Shown here: positions 1-9,971 of the stretch, piece after piece
How the letters are laid out: every line of letters begins with the position of its first letter
Numbering within the stretch: the stretch's first letter is position 1
Assembly: GCA_905221105.1 (NCBI GenBank)
Contig: CAJNBW010000004.1
Location: 72,102 to 136,101 of the forward strand
Direction of reading: 5' to 3'
Origin: a bacterium
Lineage (GTDB): Bacteria; Bacillota; Bacilli; Lactobacillales; Streptococcaceae
DNA length: 64,000 nt
Made by a program: the position numbers and the translations under genes
Notes under the pieces: generated by a model
Database searches by the model: none
What the model saw: the letters and a program-made list of their open reading frames with translations, nothing else
What the model was told of the DNA's origin: nothing

Positions 1-160
1 CACGTTTATCAGCAGTTGTCGCAATCTTGTTATAGTTGGTATCCTGTTTGAAAATCAATTTTCGAGGAACCATTGTATAGATAATCGTGTAAGTCAAGGT
101 TGTTACTAAGAAGATAGAAACCAATGACCGCAAAACACGCATAAAAATATATTTTTTCAT
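1..160 (-). CDS. amiC: Oligopeptide ABC transporter permease AmiC (N-terminal fragment)
   Basis: The first 53 residues of a membrane protein whose remainder lies beyond the left edge. It starts MKKYIFMRVLRSLVSIF and has one N-terminal membrane segment (about residues 8-30), which is how AmiC/OppB permeases begin. AmiC is one of the two membrane subunits of the oligopeptide importer AmiACDEF. It lies 66 bases downstream of amiA on the same strand, which fits the usual ami operon order. An AAAGGAAATGAT stretch ahead of the ATG serves as ribosome binding site. Identity rests on context plus a short N-terminus, so it is good but not certain. Confidence 0.8.
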   Translation of the reverse strand, partial: MKKYIFMRVLRSLVSIFLVTTLTYTIIYTMVPRKLIFKQDTNYNKIATTADKR

Positions 161-183
161 ATCATTTCCTTTAAAAATCCCAA

Positions 184-214
184 AAGAACCTTCTCCTCAT
201 GGAGAGAAAGTTCT
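184..214 (-). terminator. Hairpin between amiA and amiC (attenuator candidate)
   Basis: On the minus strand about 12 base pairs (AGAACTTTCTC... with ...GAAGGTTCT) close a small loop and are followed by TTTT. It sits in the gap between the amiA stop and the amiC start. It could be a partial terminator that makes the binding protein more abundant than the permease. That role is inference. Confidence 0.6.
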
Positions 215-226
215 ATTGAAAATTAT

Positions 227-2215
227 TTACTTCACATGACTTGCCAATTCTTTTTGAGCTTTCTCGTTTGACTCAGTCTTTTCTTTCAACCATTTTTCAC
301 GAGCTTTTTCATACTCTTCTTTGGTGATTGCTTTTTCACCAACTTCAGTATACTTCAAGTATCCTGCATTTTCACCTTTAAGACCAGCTACAGAATATGA
401 AGAGCTAAATGGTAGAACTTTTGAAACATATGAAACGGCTGTTTCTTTTGGAGAAGCCATTACTGGAATTGTCAAAGCATTGTCAGTCAACCAAGCTTGT
501 GCTACTGCGTATTTTTCATAACGTTTTTGAACATCTTGGTTTTCGCTGTTTGCGTCATCAAGTAATTTTCCATAGTCAGCTAAACCAAGTTTGCTTAATA
601 CTGATGCATCAGTGTTTTGGTCAATACCAAGGTAAAGACGAGTACTTCCTCCCTTAAGGACGAACTGATCCAAGAAAGTAGAAGGATCTTGATAGTCAGG
701 GTTCCATCCTAGCAAAGTATGGATATCCCAGTCTTGCTCTTTAGCTGTTGGAGCACTAAATGAAATTGGTAAAGCTTCTGCTTGAGTCATTTGTTGCAAG
801 TCTACAACAACATTATCTGAACCCAATACTTTTTCAATTGATTGCTTCAATGATTGAACACGGTTTACAACCGCTGTTGATTCTTGGATAACCAAGGCAT
901 CCAAGTGGATTGGGAATTCAACACCTTCAGCTTGTAGGCTTGATTTTGCTTTAGCAAAGACTTCTTTAGCTTTTTCTTCATTGTAAAGTCCATTTTGAGA
1001 ATCTGCTAGAGATACGTTTGACCAAGTAGAAGAATTTGTCTTAGCCAAGCTATCTTGTACCAATTCACCAAATGTTTTCTTACCAACTTGAAGATTATAT
1101 GGTGCGAATGTATTACGGATGGCTACTGCAGCACCATCAGTACCATTTGTTTGAGCTGAATAAGAACTGCGATCTACCGCAAAGTTCAAGGCTTGACGGA
1201 ATTCTTTGTTCAACAAAGCCTTCTTAGTAGATGTCTTTTGAGCATCACTTGTCTTAGCAGTGTGGTTATAAGCTGTACGGCCATAGTTCAAGCTGACAGT
1301 CGCAACACCCGCACCTGGTTCGTTAAAGTAAATGTTATCTTTGAAGTCAGCTGCATATTTTTCATATGTCGAACTTGTAGGGAAGATACGAGCTTTGCTA
1401 TATTGACCATCAGAAAAACCTTTGGCAATTACATCTTGATCCTTACCATCCCAGAAAGTGAACTTAACGTTCTCAATTTTTACATTTTCTTTATCCCAGT
1501 AAGCGTCATTTTTAGCCATCTCGATAGATGATTTAGGAGTTACAGCCTTCAAGACAAATGGACCGTTATAAAGAATAGAGTTGGCATCTGTTGGGGCACC
1601 AAAACCTTCCCCTTTTGAAGCTAAGAATTCTTCATTAACTGGCATCAAAACACCATTAGTTGTCTTGTCATTCCAGAAAGTTTCTGGCTGGTTCAAGGTA
1701 TATTCTAGTGTTTGATCATCAACTGCTTTTACTCCAACGGTTGAAAAATCACTTGTTTCACCCTTGATATATGCTTCTAATCCTTTAATAGAAGAGCTAA
1801 CGATTGAAAGTCCTTTTGATTTTCCATCTACCGCATGTTTCAAACCAGTAACGAAGTCTTTAGCAGTGACAGGAGCGTATTCTTCTCCCTCTGCAGTTAC
1901 CCATTTAGCATCCTTACGAATTTTATAGGTATAAGTCAAACCATCTTTTGAAACTGTCCATGATTCAGCAATAGAAGGAACTAGGTTACCATATTTATCG
2001 TTAGCCAACAAACCATCTACAGCATTTGTTGTGATGAAAGATGTTGAATCAATATTGCTAACGATATAATCCAAGGTTTCTGGATCTGTTTGATAAACAT
2101 ATTGGTAATCTTTTGCTAGTTTAGCATTATTTGAACTAGTGTTTGAACACGCAGCTAGAACTCCTGACGTTAATAAGGTAGCTCCTGCTACAGCAAGCAC
2201 TTGACTTTTTTTCAT
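227..2215 (-). CDS. amiA: Oligopeptide-binding lipoprotein AmiA
   Basis: Substrate-binding lipoprotein of the Ami oligopeptide ABC transporter, held at the outer face of the membrane; it captures peptides for nutrition and peptide sensing. The 662-residue length is close to the 650-660 usual for AmiA/AliA/AliB. A lipoprotein signal ends in LAAC with Cys23 as lipidation site, and the body is an SBP_bac_5 fold (for example DPETLDY, GLTYTYKIRKDAKW, NKEFRQALNFAVDR). The C-terminus closely follows the pneumococcal AmiA tail as I remember it. Directly followed by amiC, so it heads the operon. The middle of the protein looks divergent from pneumococcal AmiA, which may mean a different allele or species. 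AliA/AliB is the alternative name; the amiC neighbour favours AmiA. Confidence 0.88.
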   Translation of the reverse strand: MKKSQVLAVAGATLLTSGVLAACSNTSSNNAKLAKDYQYVYQTDPETLDYIVSNIDSTSFITTNAVDGLLANDKYGNLVPSIAESWTVSKDGLTYTYKIRKDAKWVTAEGEEYAPVTAKDFVTGLKHAVDGKSKGLSIVSSSIKGLEAYIKGETSDFSTVGVKAVDDQTLEYTLNQPETFWNDKTTNGVLMPVNEEFLASKGEGFGAPTDANSILYNGPFVLKAVTPKSSIEMAKNDAYWDKENVKIENVKFTFWDGKDQDVIAKGFSDGQYSKARIFPTSSTYEKYAADFKDNIYFNEPGAGVATVSLNYGRTAYNHTAKTSDAQKTSTKKALLNKEFRQALNFAVDRSSYSAQTNGTDGAAVAIRNTFAPYNLQVGKKTFGELVQDSLAKTNSSTWSNVSLADSQNGLYNEEKAKEVFAKAKSSLQAEGVEFPIHLDALVIQESTAVVNRVQSLKQSIEKVLGSDNVVVDLQQMTQAEALPISFSAPTAKEQDWDIHTLLGWNPDYQDPSTFLDQFVLKGGSTRLYLGIDQNTDASVLSKLGLADYGKLLDDANSENQDVQKRYEKYAVAQAWLTDNALTIPVMASPKETAVSYVSKVLPFSSSYSVAGLKGENAGYLKYTEVGEKAITKEEYEKAREKWLKEKTESNEKAQKELASHVK

Positions 2216-2251
2216 TTCTTTACTCCTCTTATAAAGTATAGGTTATCATCA

Positions 2252-2280
2252 ATTATACCATAGATTTCAAGAAAAGTAAA
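2252..2280 (-). promoter_or_regulatory. amiA promoter
   Basis: Minus-strand TTTACT (2280-2275), 17-base spacer, TATAAT (2257-2252) with TG one base upstream of the -10. Followed by an AGAGGAGT ribosome binding site before the amiA ATG. Confidence 0.7.
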
Positions 2281-2331
2281 CGAATTTTCAGAATATTTAG
2301 GCTTATTGACACAAAAAATCTGAAAAAGCTA

Positions 2332-2360
2332 TTGACTGAAAATCATTTTCAAGGTATAAT
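2332..2360 (+). promoter_or_regulatory. tRNA-Cys promoter with internal palindrome
   Basis: TTGACT at 2332-2337, 17-base spacer, TATAAT at 2355-2360, 12 bases ahead of the tRNA. The spacer holds a perfect 15-base palindrome, TGAAAATCATTTTCA (2337-2351). Whether a protein binds there is unknown. Confidence 0.75.
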
Positions 2361-2372
2361 AATAAACGTTAA

Positions 2373-2443
2373 GGCGGTATAGCCAAGTGGTAAGGCACGG
2401 CTCTGCAAAAGCTTGATCGTCGGTTCAAATCCGTCTACCGCCT
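2373..2443 (+). tRNA. tRNA-Cys (GCA)
   Basis: A 71-base cloverleaf: acceptor GGCGGTA pairs with TACCGCC, the anticodon loop is CTGCAAA with anticodon GCA, the T arm contains GGTTCAAATCC, the variable loop is short, and the discriminator is U, as expected for tRNA-Cys. The 3' CCA is not encoded. It has its own promoter upstream and a terminator downstream. It stands alone between the divergent amiA and the convergent transporter gene. Confidence 0.93.
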
Positions 2444-2476
2444 TTCAATACCGAATTAATCGGAATTTATCAAGAC

Positions 2477-2504
2477 AAAAAGCCCGTAAAATAGGGCTTT
2501 TTTT
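2477..2504 (+). terminator. Terminator after tRNA-Cys
   Basis: AAAAGCCC and GGGCTTTT flank an 8-base loop and run into a T-rich tract. Positioned 33 bases after the tRNA. Confidence 0.75.
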
Positions 2505-2642
2505 ATTTTTTCTTCGGATAAATACGGATAGATTTTAAAAACTTTTGGGGCAGATTTGGGGGCTGAGTTTTTCGAGGATACTATTCCCTTTTAAAATCAA
2601 CTGAAAAAAGCTTTGTCACTCATGATGACAAAAGCCTCTAAT

Positions 2643-3974
2643 TTACTCTGTTTCTTCTTCAATTTCTACTTCTGTGATTTGGACTTTTACCTTAGTAACA
2701 CGTCCATTTTTCACCTTATCATTGGTTAAGATAAGCTGTTTGTTTTGGCTGACCAATTCATAGCTGAGTTTCTCAGTCGTTGGAATGGTCCCAACTCCTG
2801 TCAAATAATAACCAGCGATGGTATCAACATCATCACTTTCCAGTTCAACATCAAAGTAGTCATTAAAGTCATTGAGATTCATGGTCCCTTGAACGATATA
2901 AGTATCTTCTCCAATTTGATGAACTTCGATTTCAGCCTTATCTGTTTCGTCGTCGATTTCCCCAACAATTTCCTCTAAGAGGTCTTCTAGGGTTACCAAA
3001 CCAGCCATCCCACCGTATTCATCTAGCAAGATTGCCATTTGATTTTGCGTATTGCGAAGAGCTTTCAAGAGATCATCCACAAAAATCGTCTCTGGTACAA
3101 AAAGCGGTGTTTGTAAAATACGTCTCCAAACAATATTATCAAAGCCATCAACAAAGGCTGCATTGAGCAGACGCTTGGTATGAATCAAACCGATTACATT
3201 ATCCTTGTCTCCATCATAGACAGGGATACGAGAATAATTTTGCTTTAAAATACTTTCAATAATAGTCTGATTATCATCCTGAATATCGACCATAAAGGCA
3301 TCCGTCCGAGGAACCATGACTTCTCTGGCCATCAATTCGTCCAGTGAAAAAATCCCCTGTAACATCTCAATTTCGTCAGCATCAAGTGTTTCTTCACTAT
3401 TTGTCAGCATGTACTCAATTTCATCACGGGTCATTTTTTCGTCAGCATCATCAAAGGTCATAGGAGTCAAACGACTCAAAAGATTGGTAGACGCAGACAA
3501 GAGCCAGACAAAGGGACTAACTAGTTTCCCCAGCCCAATGATAACTGGTGCTGTACGAATCGCCAAGGCATCCTTTAGATTAAGAGCGATTCTCTTAGGA
3601 TACAATTCCCCAAAAACGATGGAAATATAAGTCAAAAATGCTAAAGATAGAAAACTTGCAATAGCATAAGCTGTTTCGCTATTTCCAAGCCAAGATGTAA
3701 TTTCTCGTCCCAGAGTTTCTGCCAAACTCGCCCCTGACAAAATCGTAATCAGGGTAATACCTACTTGAATAGTTGATAAAAAGTGGTTAGGATTTTCTAG
3801 TACCTTCAGCAGACGGATATAGCGTCTATCTCCCTCTTCTGCCTTTTGTTCAACACGCGCACGGTTTAGTGACACCATAGCCATTTCTGTGGCTGAGAAA
3901 AAGGCATTTAATACCGTCAAGATAAACAATAAAACAAATTGTAGCAACAAATTCTGACTACTTGGGTCTTCCAT
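2643..3974 (-). CDS. CNNM/CorC family transporter-like protein (DUF21, CBS pair, CorC_HlyC)
   Basis: 443-residue membrane protein of the family often labelled hemolysin TlyC; better-studied relatives handle Mg2+ or other cations. Order seen: N-terminal DUF21 membrane region with about four hydrophobic helices (residues 1-190, including FFSATEMAMVSLNRARVEQKAEEGD), a tandem CBS pair (about 205-325, with MVPRTDAFMVD and SRIPVYDGDKDNVIGLIHTK), and a C-terminal CorC_HlyC domain (about 345-430) preceded by the acidic LLDEYGGMAGLVTLEDLLEE. The length is typical for the family. Single gene, convergent with tRNA-Cys. Substrate and direction of transport cannot be read from sequence. Confidence 0.85.
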   Translation of the reverse strand: MEDPSSQNLLLQFVLLFILTVLNAFFSATEMAMVSLNRARVEQKAEEGDRRYIRLLKVLENPNHFLSTIQVGITLITILSGASLAETLGREITSWLGNSETAYAIASFLSLAFLTYISIVFGELYPKRIALNLKDALAIRTAPVIIGLGKLVSPFVWLLSASTNLLSRLTPMTFDDADEKMTRDEIEYMLTNSEETLDADEIEMLQGIFSLDELMAREVMVPRTDAFMVDIQDDNQTIIESILKQNYSRIPVYDGDKDNVIGLIHTKRLLNAAFVDGFDNIVWRRILQTPLFVPETIFVDDLLKALRNTQNQMAILLDEYGGMAGLVTLEDLLEEIVGEIDDETDKAEIEVHQIGEDTYIVQGTMNLNDFNDYFDVELESDDVDTIAGYYLTGVGTIPTTEKLSYELVSQNKQLILTNDKVKNGRVTKVKVQITEVEIEEETE

Positions 3975-4127
3975 AGTTCTTCTCCTAAAATAGTATCTTA
4001 CCCTCTATTATATCACAAAATTTAATCCAGTACATATTATTTTTTATCAGTGTCTATTCTAGTCCGACTTAAATTGTCTAAAAAGAACTCCTACATTCAC
4101 AAGTGACATAGGAGTTTATCTTATCTT

Positions 4128-4982
<855 letters not shown>

Positions 4983-4990
4983 CTACCAGC

Positions 4991-5185
4991 CTAATTTCCT
5001 GTAAATTTATGAATCAATTCCTGCCATTTTGCTGGAGACAGGATAGCCCATGGATCTTGACCCTTGCCCAAGATTCCATAACCGACCATTAAACCGATTC
5101 CTAGGGCTAGAGCACCTAAAATCAGTACCATAATGACTAAAAGTAAACGTTTGACTACATAGCCTGATTTCTTATTCATCTTCAT
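4991..5185 (-). CDS. epuA: EpuA family small membrane protein
   Basis: Small protein of about 64 residues with a basic N-terminus, one long hydrophobic helix, and a short tail ending HKFTGN. It sits between murA and endA, where pneumococci carry epuA; databases often call it 'DNA-directed RNA polymerase subunit beta' family, though no catalytic function is evident. Start choice: a TTG at 5197 would give a longer form, but ATG at 5185 lies 6 bases after a GAGG motif; ATG at 5179 is also possible. It overlaps the murA stop, so the two are translationally linked. The function is not established. Confidence 0.75.
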   Translation of the reverse strand: MKMNKKSGYVVKRLLLVIMVLILGALALGIGLMVGYGILGKGQDPWAILSPAKWQELIHKFTGN

Positions 5186-6455
5186 CACTTGCCTCAATCC
5201 GCTGAATCTTAGCGCCCAGCTGCGCTAACTTCTCATGAAAACGGTAGTAACCTCTATCCAAGTGAACCAATTTACCAACCACGGTCTCTCCTTGTGCTAC
5301 CAAACCTGTCAAAATCAAGGCTGCGCTGGCACGAAGGTCAGTCGAAAGAACTTCTGCTCCCTGCAAAGACTGTCCACCAATAATACGTGCTGTATCACGG
5401 ATAATCTCAGAATGCAAGCCCATGCGGCGCATTTCTTCTAGATGTTGGAAACGATTTTCAAAAACTGTCTCCACCATAGTTGATTCGCCTTTTGCAACGG
5501 TCATCAAGGCTGTAAATTGAGCCTGCATATCTGTTGGAAATCCTGGGTGGGGCAAGGTTTTCACATGGACAGCTTTTAAATTTTCTAGTTGAGAGCGAAC
5601 GCGAATTCCTTCAGTCTCCTCCGTCACTTCCACTCCCATTTCAAGCAATTTGGCAATCAAGGGACGGTTGTGCTCCCAAACAGCATCTTTAATCAAGACA
5701 TCACCACCAGTCATGGCAGCAGCCACCATAAAGGTTCCAGCTTCGATACGGTCTTGGACCACATTGTGAGTCGTACCGTGAAGTTTCTCCACACCAGTAA
5801 TGGTAATGGTCTCTGTACCAGCACCTTTGACCTTGGCTCCCATTTCATTGAGAAGAATGGCTAGGTCCACAATCTCAGGCTCACGCGCAGCATTTTCAAT
5901 CACTGTCACCCCATCAGCCAGAGTCGCCGCCATCATCAAATTCTGCGTAGCACCAACACTTGGGAAGTCCATATAGATATGGGCCCCATGTAAACGATCA
6001 GCCTTGGCTTCGATATAACCAGCTGTCTGGCTAATCTTAGCCCCCATAGCTTCCAGACCTTTCAAATGAAGATCAATAGGGCGGCTACCAATTGTACAAC
6101 CACCAGGCATGGATACCTTAGCATGACCTACACGGGCTAGGATTGGCCCCAAGACAACGATGGAAGCGCGCATCTTGCTGACATACTTGTAGGGAGCTTC
6201 CTCAGTGATATCACCGGTCGCATCCACCTCGACAAGATGAGCCTCCTCATCAAAATCCACCTTGGCATTCAAACCACGAACCACCTGATTCATAGTGAAA
6301 ACATCTGACAAGATAGGAACATTCTGCAAGACGGTCTTTCCTTCACTGGCTAGAATAGTCGCTGCTAACAAAGGCAAGACTGCATTTTTTGCTCCTTCGA
6401 TCGTAACACTTCCTACCAGACGATTATCTCCACCTTGAACCACAATTTTTTCCAT
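5172..6455 (-). CDS. murA: UDP-N-acetylglucosamine 1-carboxyvinyltransferase (MurA family)
   Basis: First committed step of peptidoglycan precursor synthesis: transfers enolpyruvate from PEP to UDP-GlcNAc in the cytoplasm. 427 residues, normal length, with the N-terminal GGxxLxGxVxIxGAKNAxLP pattern, the active-site loop [11 protein letters not shown] with nucleophile Cys120 (target of fosfomycin), and the C-terminal [13 protein letters not shown]. Streptococci carry two MurA paralogues; the position beside epuA and endA marks which locus this is, but I do not assign a number. ATG at 6455 is preceded by a purine-rich site. It begins a run of three overlapping or close genes. Confidence 0.94.
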   Translation of the reverse strand: MEKIVVQGGDNRLVGSVTIEGAKNAVLPLLAATILASEGKTVLQNVPILSDVFTMNQVVRGLNAKVDFDEEAHLVEVDATGDITEEAPYKYVSKMRASIVVLGPILARVGHAKVSMPGGCTIGSRPIDLHLKGLEAMGAKISQTAGYIEAKADRLHGAHIYMDFPSVGATQNLMMAATLADGVTVIENAAREPEIVDLAILLNEMGAKVKGAGTETITITGVEKLHGTTHNVVQDRIEAGTFMVAAAMTGGDVLIKDAVWEHNRPLIAKLLEMGVEVTEETEGIRVRSQLENLKAVHVKTLPHPGFPTDMQAQFTALMTVAKGESTMVETVFENRFQHLEEMRRMGLHSEIIRDTARIIGGQSLQGAEVLSTDLRASAALILTGLVAQGETVVGKLVHLDRGYYRFHEKLAQLGAKIQRIEASDEDE

Positions 6456-6478
6456 ACTTATTTCCTTTACATTTGATT

Positions 6479-6709
6479 TTATAATAATCCTCTAAACGCT
6501 TCTTGCCACAACTGATATAGGCTGATAAAGAAAGAACTCATGATGTAGCCCATTACAATGCTGAAAAAGGCTACTAATAAACGAACTTTTCCTGTATTCT
6601 CAGTTGTCACTTTTAAAACCTTTTCCCATCTAACAAGATTCTTTAAAAGGTAAAAACTCACATAAATAAAGAGCATATGACTGCTTAGAGTGAATAATAA
6701 TTGAACCAT
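6479..6709 (-). CDS. DUF1146 family small membrane protein
   Basis: 76 residues with two hydrophobic helices (about 5-24 and 45-68) split by a basic loop containing [11 protein letters not shown]; this matches the DUF1146/YwzB family of Firmicutes. Function unknown. It lies 23 bases upstream of murA and could be co-transcribed. An extended -10 (TGGTATAAT) ends only 6 bases before the ATG and no Shine-Dalgarno is possible in that space, so the mRNA is predicted to be leaderless. Confidence 0.75.
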   Translation of the reverse strand: MVQLLFTLSSHMLFIYVSFYLLKNLVRWEKVLKVTTENTGKVRLLVAFFSIVMGYIMSSFFISLYQLWQEAFRGLL

Positions 6710-6715
6710 TTGACT

Positions 6716-6724
6716 ATTATACCA
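6716..6724 (-). promoter_or_regulatory. Extended -10 promoter 6 bases from the DUF1146 start
   Basis: Minus-strand TGGTATAAT with the hexamer at 6721-6716. The ATG begins 7 bases downstream, where transcription would be expected to start. Confidence 0.65.
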
Positions 6725-6766
6725 TCTTCTCTGTTTGTGCGCTAGTTTGGAAACTTCACTTAAAAA

Positions 6767-7804
6767 CTAGGGATTGTTTTTCAAGTAATCAATTGCATCT
6801 TGTAGGGTTTTAACTGGCACAATTTTCATATCTGTCTTGATTGTTTTAGCTGCTTCCAGAGCTGTTTGGTAGTTGTTTTTCGCATCCGGATGCGCTTTTT
6901 GTTCTTCTTCGCTAACAGGGTTATCTGGGGCAAAGAAAATCGCAGCACCTTCTCTAGCCGAAGCTACAACTTTCTTATCAATACCTCCAATGTCCCCCAC
7001 ATTACCATCGCGATCAATGGTTCCTGTACCGGCAACGATACGGCCGTTACGAAGGCCTGGGTCAGCAATTTGAGTATAGATAGCTAAACTAAACATGAGA
7101 CCTGCACTTGGACCACCGATACCAGCTGTTGAAAAGCGAATCGGGACATCACTGGTTACTTCTGTACGGTCAATCAAACCGATTCCAATCCCATTTTTGC
7201 CATTTTCCAAGGTGATAATCTTACCTTCTGCAGACTTGGTTTGCCCATCCTCTTCATAGGTGACCTTGACGGAGTCCCCTAGTTTTTGAGAATTGACGTA
7301 ATCAATCAAATCTTTGGAACTATCAAAGGTCTGATCATTGACTGCTGTGACCGTATCAGAGATATTGAGAATCCCTTTAAAGGTCGAATTATCCGTCACA
7401 GTCAAGACATAAACCCCAAGGTATTTAAGTTCAATATCCTTACCAGCTGTTTTTAGACCTTGATACTTGGCCATATTTTGTGATGTCTGCATGTAGAATT
7501 GATTGATCCGCATAAATTCTACATCTGAAGAACCACCTGTAGTCTCCTGGGCACTACGAATATCTGTAAAAGGCGTCAACCAAGCATAAATCATATGGGC
7601 TAAAGTGGCATGTTGAACACCAACCGTAACGAAGTGATAGGCACCAGCTTCCTTATCTTCTGTGTCATTGACTTTGAGGACTTGGCGAATATCTTCCGAA
7701 CCACCTGGAACTTCTATATAGTAGGGCAAGGGCACTACAAATGCCAAGAAAGTCGCTATCAAGGCCGCAATGACGTATAAGGGCCATCTAATCTTTTTTT
7801 TCAT
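6767..7804 (-). CDS. sepM: PDZ and Lon-type serine protease (SepM/YlbL family)
   Basis: Membrane-bound protease; in S. mutans the orthologue SepM trims the competence peptide. 345 residues: one N-terminal membrane helix (about 8-28), a PDZ domain around 125-200 ([18 protein letters not shown]...VNDQTF), then a Lon-type S16 catalytic domain with the GPSAG serine (Ser233) and the lysine of IDKKVVAS (probably Lys278), the expected Ser-Lys dyad. The active site faces outside. It overlaps coaD by 17 bases, so it follows coaD and rsmD in one transcript. Its substrate in this organism is not shown by sequence. Confidence 0.87.
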   Translation of the reverse strand: MKKKIRWPLYVIAALIATFLAFVVPLPYYIEVPGGSEDIRQVLKVNDTEDKEAGAYHFVTVGVQHATLAHMIYAWLTPFTDIRSAQETTGGSSDVEFMRINQFYMQTSQNMAKYQGLKTAGKDIELKYLGVYVLTVTDNSTFKGILNISDTVTAVNDQTFDSSKDLIDYVNSQKLGDSVKVTYEEDGQTKSAEGKIITLENGKNGIGIGLIDRTEVTSDVPIRFSTAGIGGPSAGLMFSLAIYTQIADPGLRNGRIVAGTGTIDRDGNVGDIGGIDKKVVASAREGAAIFFAPDNPVSEEEQKAHPDAKNNYQTALEAAKTIKTDMKIVPVKTLQDAIDYLKNNP

Positions 7805-8276
7805 TTCTTATTTCCTCCAAAATACTCTCAGGAACATAGCAGGCAACATCCTGACCAAACTTCAAAAGCTCTCGAACACCGGATGAACTGATATAGAGAT
7901 GTTCCGGTCGGCTATGTAAATAAATGGTCTCTATATCAAGAGACAGTTGATGATTGTAGTAATCAAAACTAGCTTCATATTGTAAATCCGCTGCATTCCT
8001 CAAACCACGCACTAGACAAGTAGCACCCAATCTTTTTGCGACATCGACAACCAATTCATCATGAGAAGACACGACTGCAACATTTCCCAAATGTCCCAAA
8101 GCCTTTTCTAACCCCCGTTTACGATTTTCGATAGGGAGAAATCCTTGTTTGTGGGGATTAAAAAAAATACCGACATAGAGCTTATCAAAGAGTCTGCTAG
8201 CCCGTTCAATCATATCCAGATGCCCATTTGTCATCGGATCAAATGAGCCTGTGAATAAACCAATCTTATCTGACAT
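7788..8276 (-). CDS. coaD: Phosphopantetheine adenylyltransferase
   Basis: Penultimate step of coenzyme A synthesis: 4'-phosphopantetheine plus ATP gives dephospho-CoA. The 162-residue length is standard. The nucleotidyltransferase signature [12 protein letters not shown] is at the N-terminus (the T/HxGH motif as TNGH), and the C-terminal ISSSGVREL provides the second ATP-binding motif. It overlaps rsmD by 11 bases and sepM by 17, so the three are one translationally coupled unit, an order common in streptococci. Confidence 0.95.
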   Translation of the reverse strand: MSDKIGLFTGSFDPMTNGHLDMIERASRLFDKLYVGIFFNPHKQGFLPIENRKRGLEKALGHLGNVAVVSSHDELVVDVAKRLGATCLVRGLRNAADLQYEASFDYYNHQLSLDIETIYLHSRPEHLYISSSGVRELLKFGQDVACYVPESILEEIRNEKKD

Positions 8277-8805
8277 AAACTGTCACCTTACTAATTCCAT
8301 AAATTTTTTCCTTCCAGATGCCCAGGCAGGCAATTTCTTCTGGAAGTTCCACGGCTTTATCCGTCTCACACACGACCATGACATCTTCAGAAAAAAGTTC
8401 TCTCTCAGCCATTTTTTCAATATCTGCTACGATTTGTTCCTTGGCATAAGGAGGGTCTAGGAAAATGAGGTCGAAAGGCCCAGACACCTGCTCCAAGGCC
8501 CGTTCAGCCTCCATCTTGAGGAGCTGAAATTTTCCAACTTCCTTGGTCATCTGGATATTTTCAGCCACGATAGCCTGAGCCTTACGGTCTCGCTCCACCA
8601 AAACAGCGCTAGCCATGCCACGCGATACTGCCTCAATAGATAAGCCACCACTACCTGCATAAAGGTCCAAGACCCGCCCCCCTTCAAAGTAGGGACCAAT
8701 CATGTTAAAAATAGCTCCCCTAACCTTATCCGAAGTGGGTCTCGTCGTCTTGCCTTCCAATGTCTTGAGGGGACGTCCCCCATAGATTCCTGATACGATT
8801 TTCAT
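8266..8805 (-). CDS. rsmD: 16S rRNA (guanine(966)-N2)-methyltransferase RsmD
   Basis: Methylates G966 of 16S rRNA using S-adenosylmethionine. 179 residues: N-terminal [20 protein letters not shown], the SAM-binding glycine loop [15 protein letters not shown], and the catalytic DPPY. Full length. ATG at 8805 sits 7 bases after an extended -10 element (TGGTATAAT, hexamer at 8818-8813), leaving no room for a ribosome binding site; the message is likely leaderless or nearly so. First gene of the rsmD-coaD-sepM unit. Confidence 0.93.
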   Translation of the reverse strand: MKIVSGIYGGRPLKTLEGKTTRPTSDKVRGAIFNMIGPYFEGGRVLDLYAGSGGLSIEAVSRGMASAVLVERDRKAQAIVAENIQMTKEVGKFQLLKMEAERALEQVSGPFDLIFLDPPYAKEQIVADIEKMAERELFSEDVMVVCETDKAVELPEEIACLGIWKEKIYGISKVTVYVR

Positions 8806-8812
8806 ACCGTTT

Positions 8813-8821
8813 ATTATACCA
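8813..8821 (-). promoter_or_regulatory. Extended -10 promoter 7 bases from the rsmD start
   Basis: Minus-strand TGGTATAAT followed by seven bases and the ATG, so transcription should begin at or one base before the start codon. Confidence 0.6.
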
Positions 8822-8842
8822 AATTATGGGCGAAAAGAGAAA

Positions 8843-8864
8843 GAAAACCGAACCTTGCGGTTCG
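8843..8864 (-). terminator. Terminator after asnA
   Basis: CGAACC-GCAA-GGTTCG followed by GTTTTC on the minus strand, 6 bases after the asnA stop codon. Confidence 0.7.
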
Positions 8865-8869
8865 ATTCT

Positions 8870-9862
8870 CTACAAAATATTTTCGTAAGTATCGCGGACT
8901 TCTTGAGGCCAAACACTTGTTTGCACTTCTCCGATATGTTTCTTGCGAAGTAAGAACATGGCCATACGAGATTGTCCAATTCCTCCACCGATTGTCAATG
9001 GGAATAGGCCATTCAACAAAGCCTTGTGCCATTCCAATTCCAAACGATCTTCATCACCGGTGATTTCTACCTGACGGCGAAGGGTTTCTTCATCTACACG
9101 AATCCCCATAGAAGACAACTCAAAGGCTCCGCCTAGAGACTCATTCCAAACAAGAATATCGCCATTAAGACCCTTGTAGCCATTCTCAGACTCGCTTGTC
9201 CAGTCATCATAGTCTGGTGCACGTCCATCGTGCGGTTTACCATCTGGCAACTCGCCACCGATACCAATCAAGAATACAGCTCCAAATTCTTTACAGATAG
9301 CATTTTCACGTTCTTTTGGAGTCAAGCCTGGGTAGCGTTCTACCAACTCTTCTGTGTGGATAAAGGTGATTTGTTTTGGCAAGATAGACTCGATGTCATA
9401 GCGGGCTTCAACAGCTAGCTCAGTAAGACGAATAGCCTTGTAAATCTTCTCAACTGTTTCTTTTAGGTAAGCGATGTTACGTTGGCCATTTGGAATAACC
9501 TTCTCCCAATCCCACTGGTCGACATAAACAGAGTGGGTCGCATCAAGCGAATCTTCGTCTGGACGAAGGGCCTTCATGTGAACAAAAAGACCTTCACCTT
9601 CACCGAAACCAAAACGAGCCAAAGTATGACGTTTCCATTTAGCAAGTGAGTGCACCACTTCATAGGTTTCATCAGGAATCTGCAAAACCTTAACAGATAC
9701 TGGATTTTCCACACCAGACAGGTTATCCTGCATCCCGTCACCGACCTTGCTCAAGATAGGACCTTGAACTTCGACAACTTCTAGCTTATCTTTCAAATAC
9801 TGGGTAAAAGTGTTTTTGACAAAGGAAATTTCTTCTTGTTGATGGATAAAACTTTTCTTCAT
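8870..9862 (-). CDS. asnA: Aspartate-ammonia ligase (asparagine synthetase A)
   Basis: ATP-dependent amidation of aspartate with ammonia to give asparagine, in the cytoplasm. 330 residues, the normal AsnA length, with class II tRNA-synthetase-like fold; visible family signatures are [11 protein letters not shown] near the N-terminus, the [12 protein letters not shown] strand, [10 protein letters not shown] and the C-terminal [23 protein letters not shown]. Own promoter (a TATAAT at about 9893-9898) and own terminator make it monocistronic. No T-box leader fits in the short upstream region. A GAGGAGT site precedes the ATG. Confidence 0.95.
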   Translation of the reverse strand: MKKSFIHQQEEISFVKNTFTQYLKDKLEVVEVQGPILSKVGDGMQDNLSGVENPVSVKVLQIPDETYEVVHSLAKWKRHTLARFGFGEGEGLFVHMKALRPDEDSLDATHSVYVDQWDWEKVIPNGQRNIAYLKETVEKIYKAIRLTELAVEARYDIESILPKQITFIHTEELVERYPGLTPKERENAICKEFGAVFLIGIGGELPDGKPHDGRAPDYDDWTSESENGYKGLNGDILVWNESLGGAFELSSMGIRVDEETLRRQVEITGDEDRLELEWHKALLNGLFPLTIGGGIGQSRMAMFLLRKKHIGEVQTSVWPQEVRDTYENIL

Positions 9863-9930
9863 AGGCTACTCCTCAAAAATTAATTAAAAGCATTATACAC
9901 CTATTTCCAAGAAAAGAAAAGAGAAAATTT

Positions 9931-9959
9931 AAAAAATCAGTGCTCCTTCGAACACTGAT
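9931..9959 (-). terminator. Terminator after the BI-1 gene
   Basis: ATCAGTG and CACTGAT flank a 10-base loop, then TTTTTT on the minus strand. Confidence 0.75.
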
Positions 9960-9971
9960 GTTAGGAACCTT

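Noticed and set aside
1193..1531. Plus-strand open frame inside amiA
   Set aside because: Shadow of amiA; no ribosome site and no recognisable domain.
9863..9930. T-box leader for asnA
   Set aside because: The region is too short and has no specifier or antiterminator structure.
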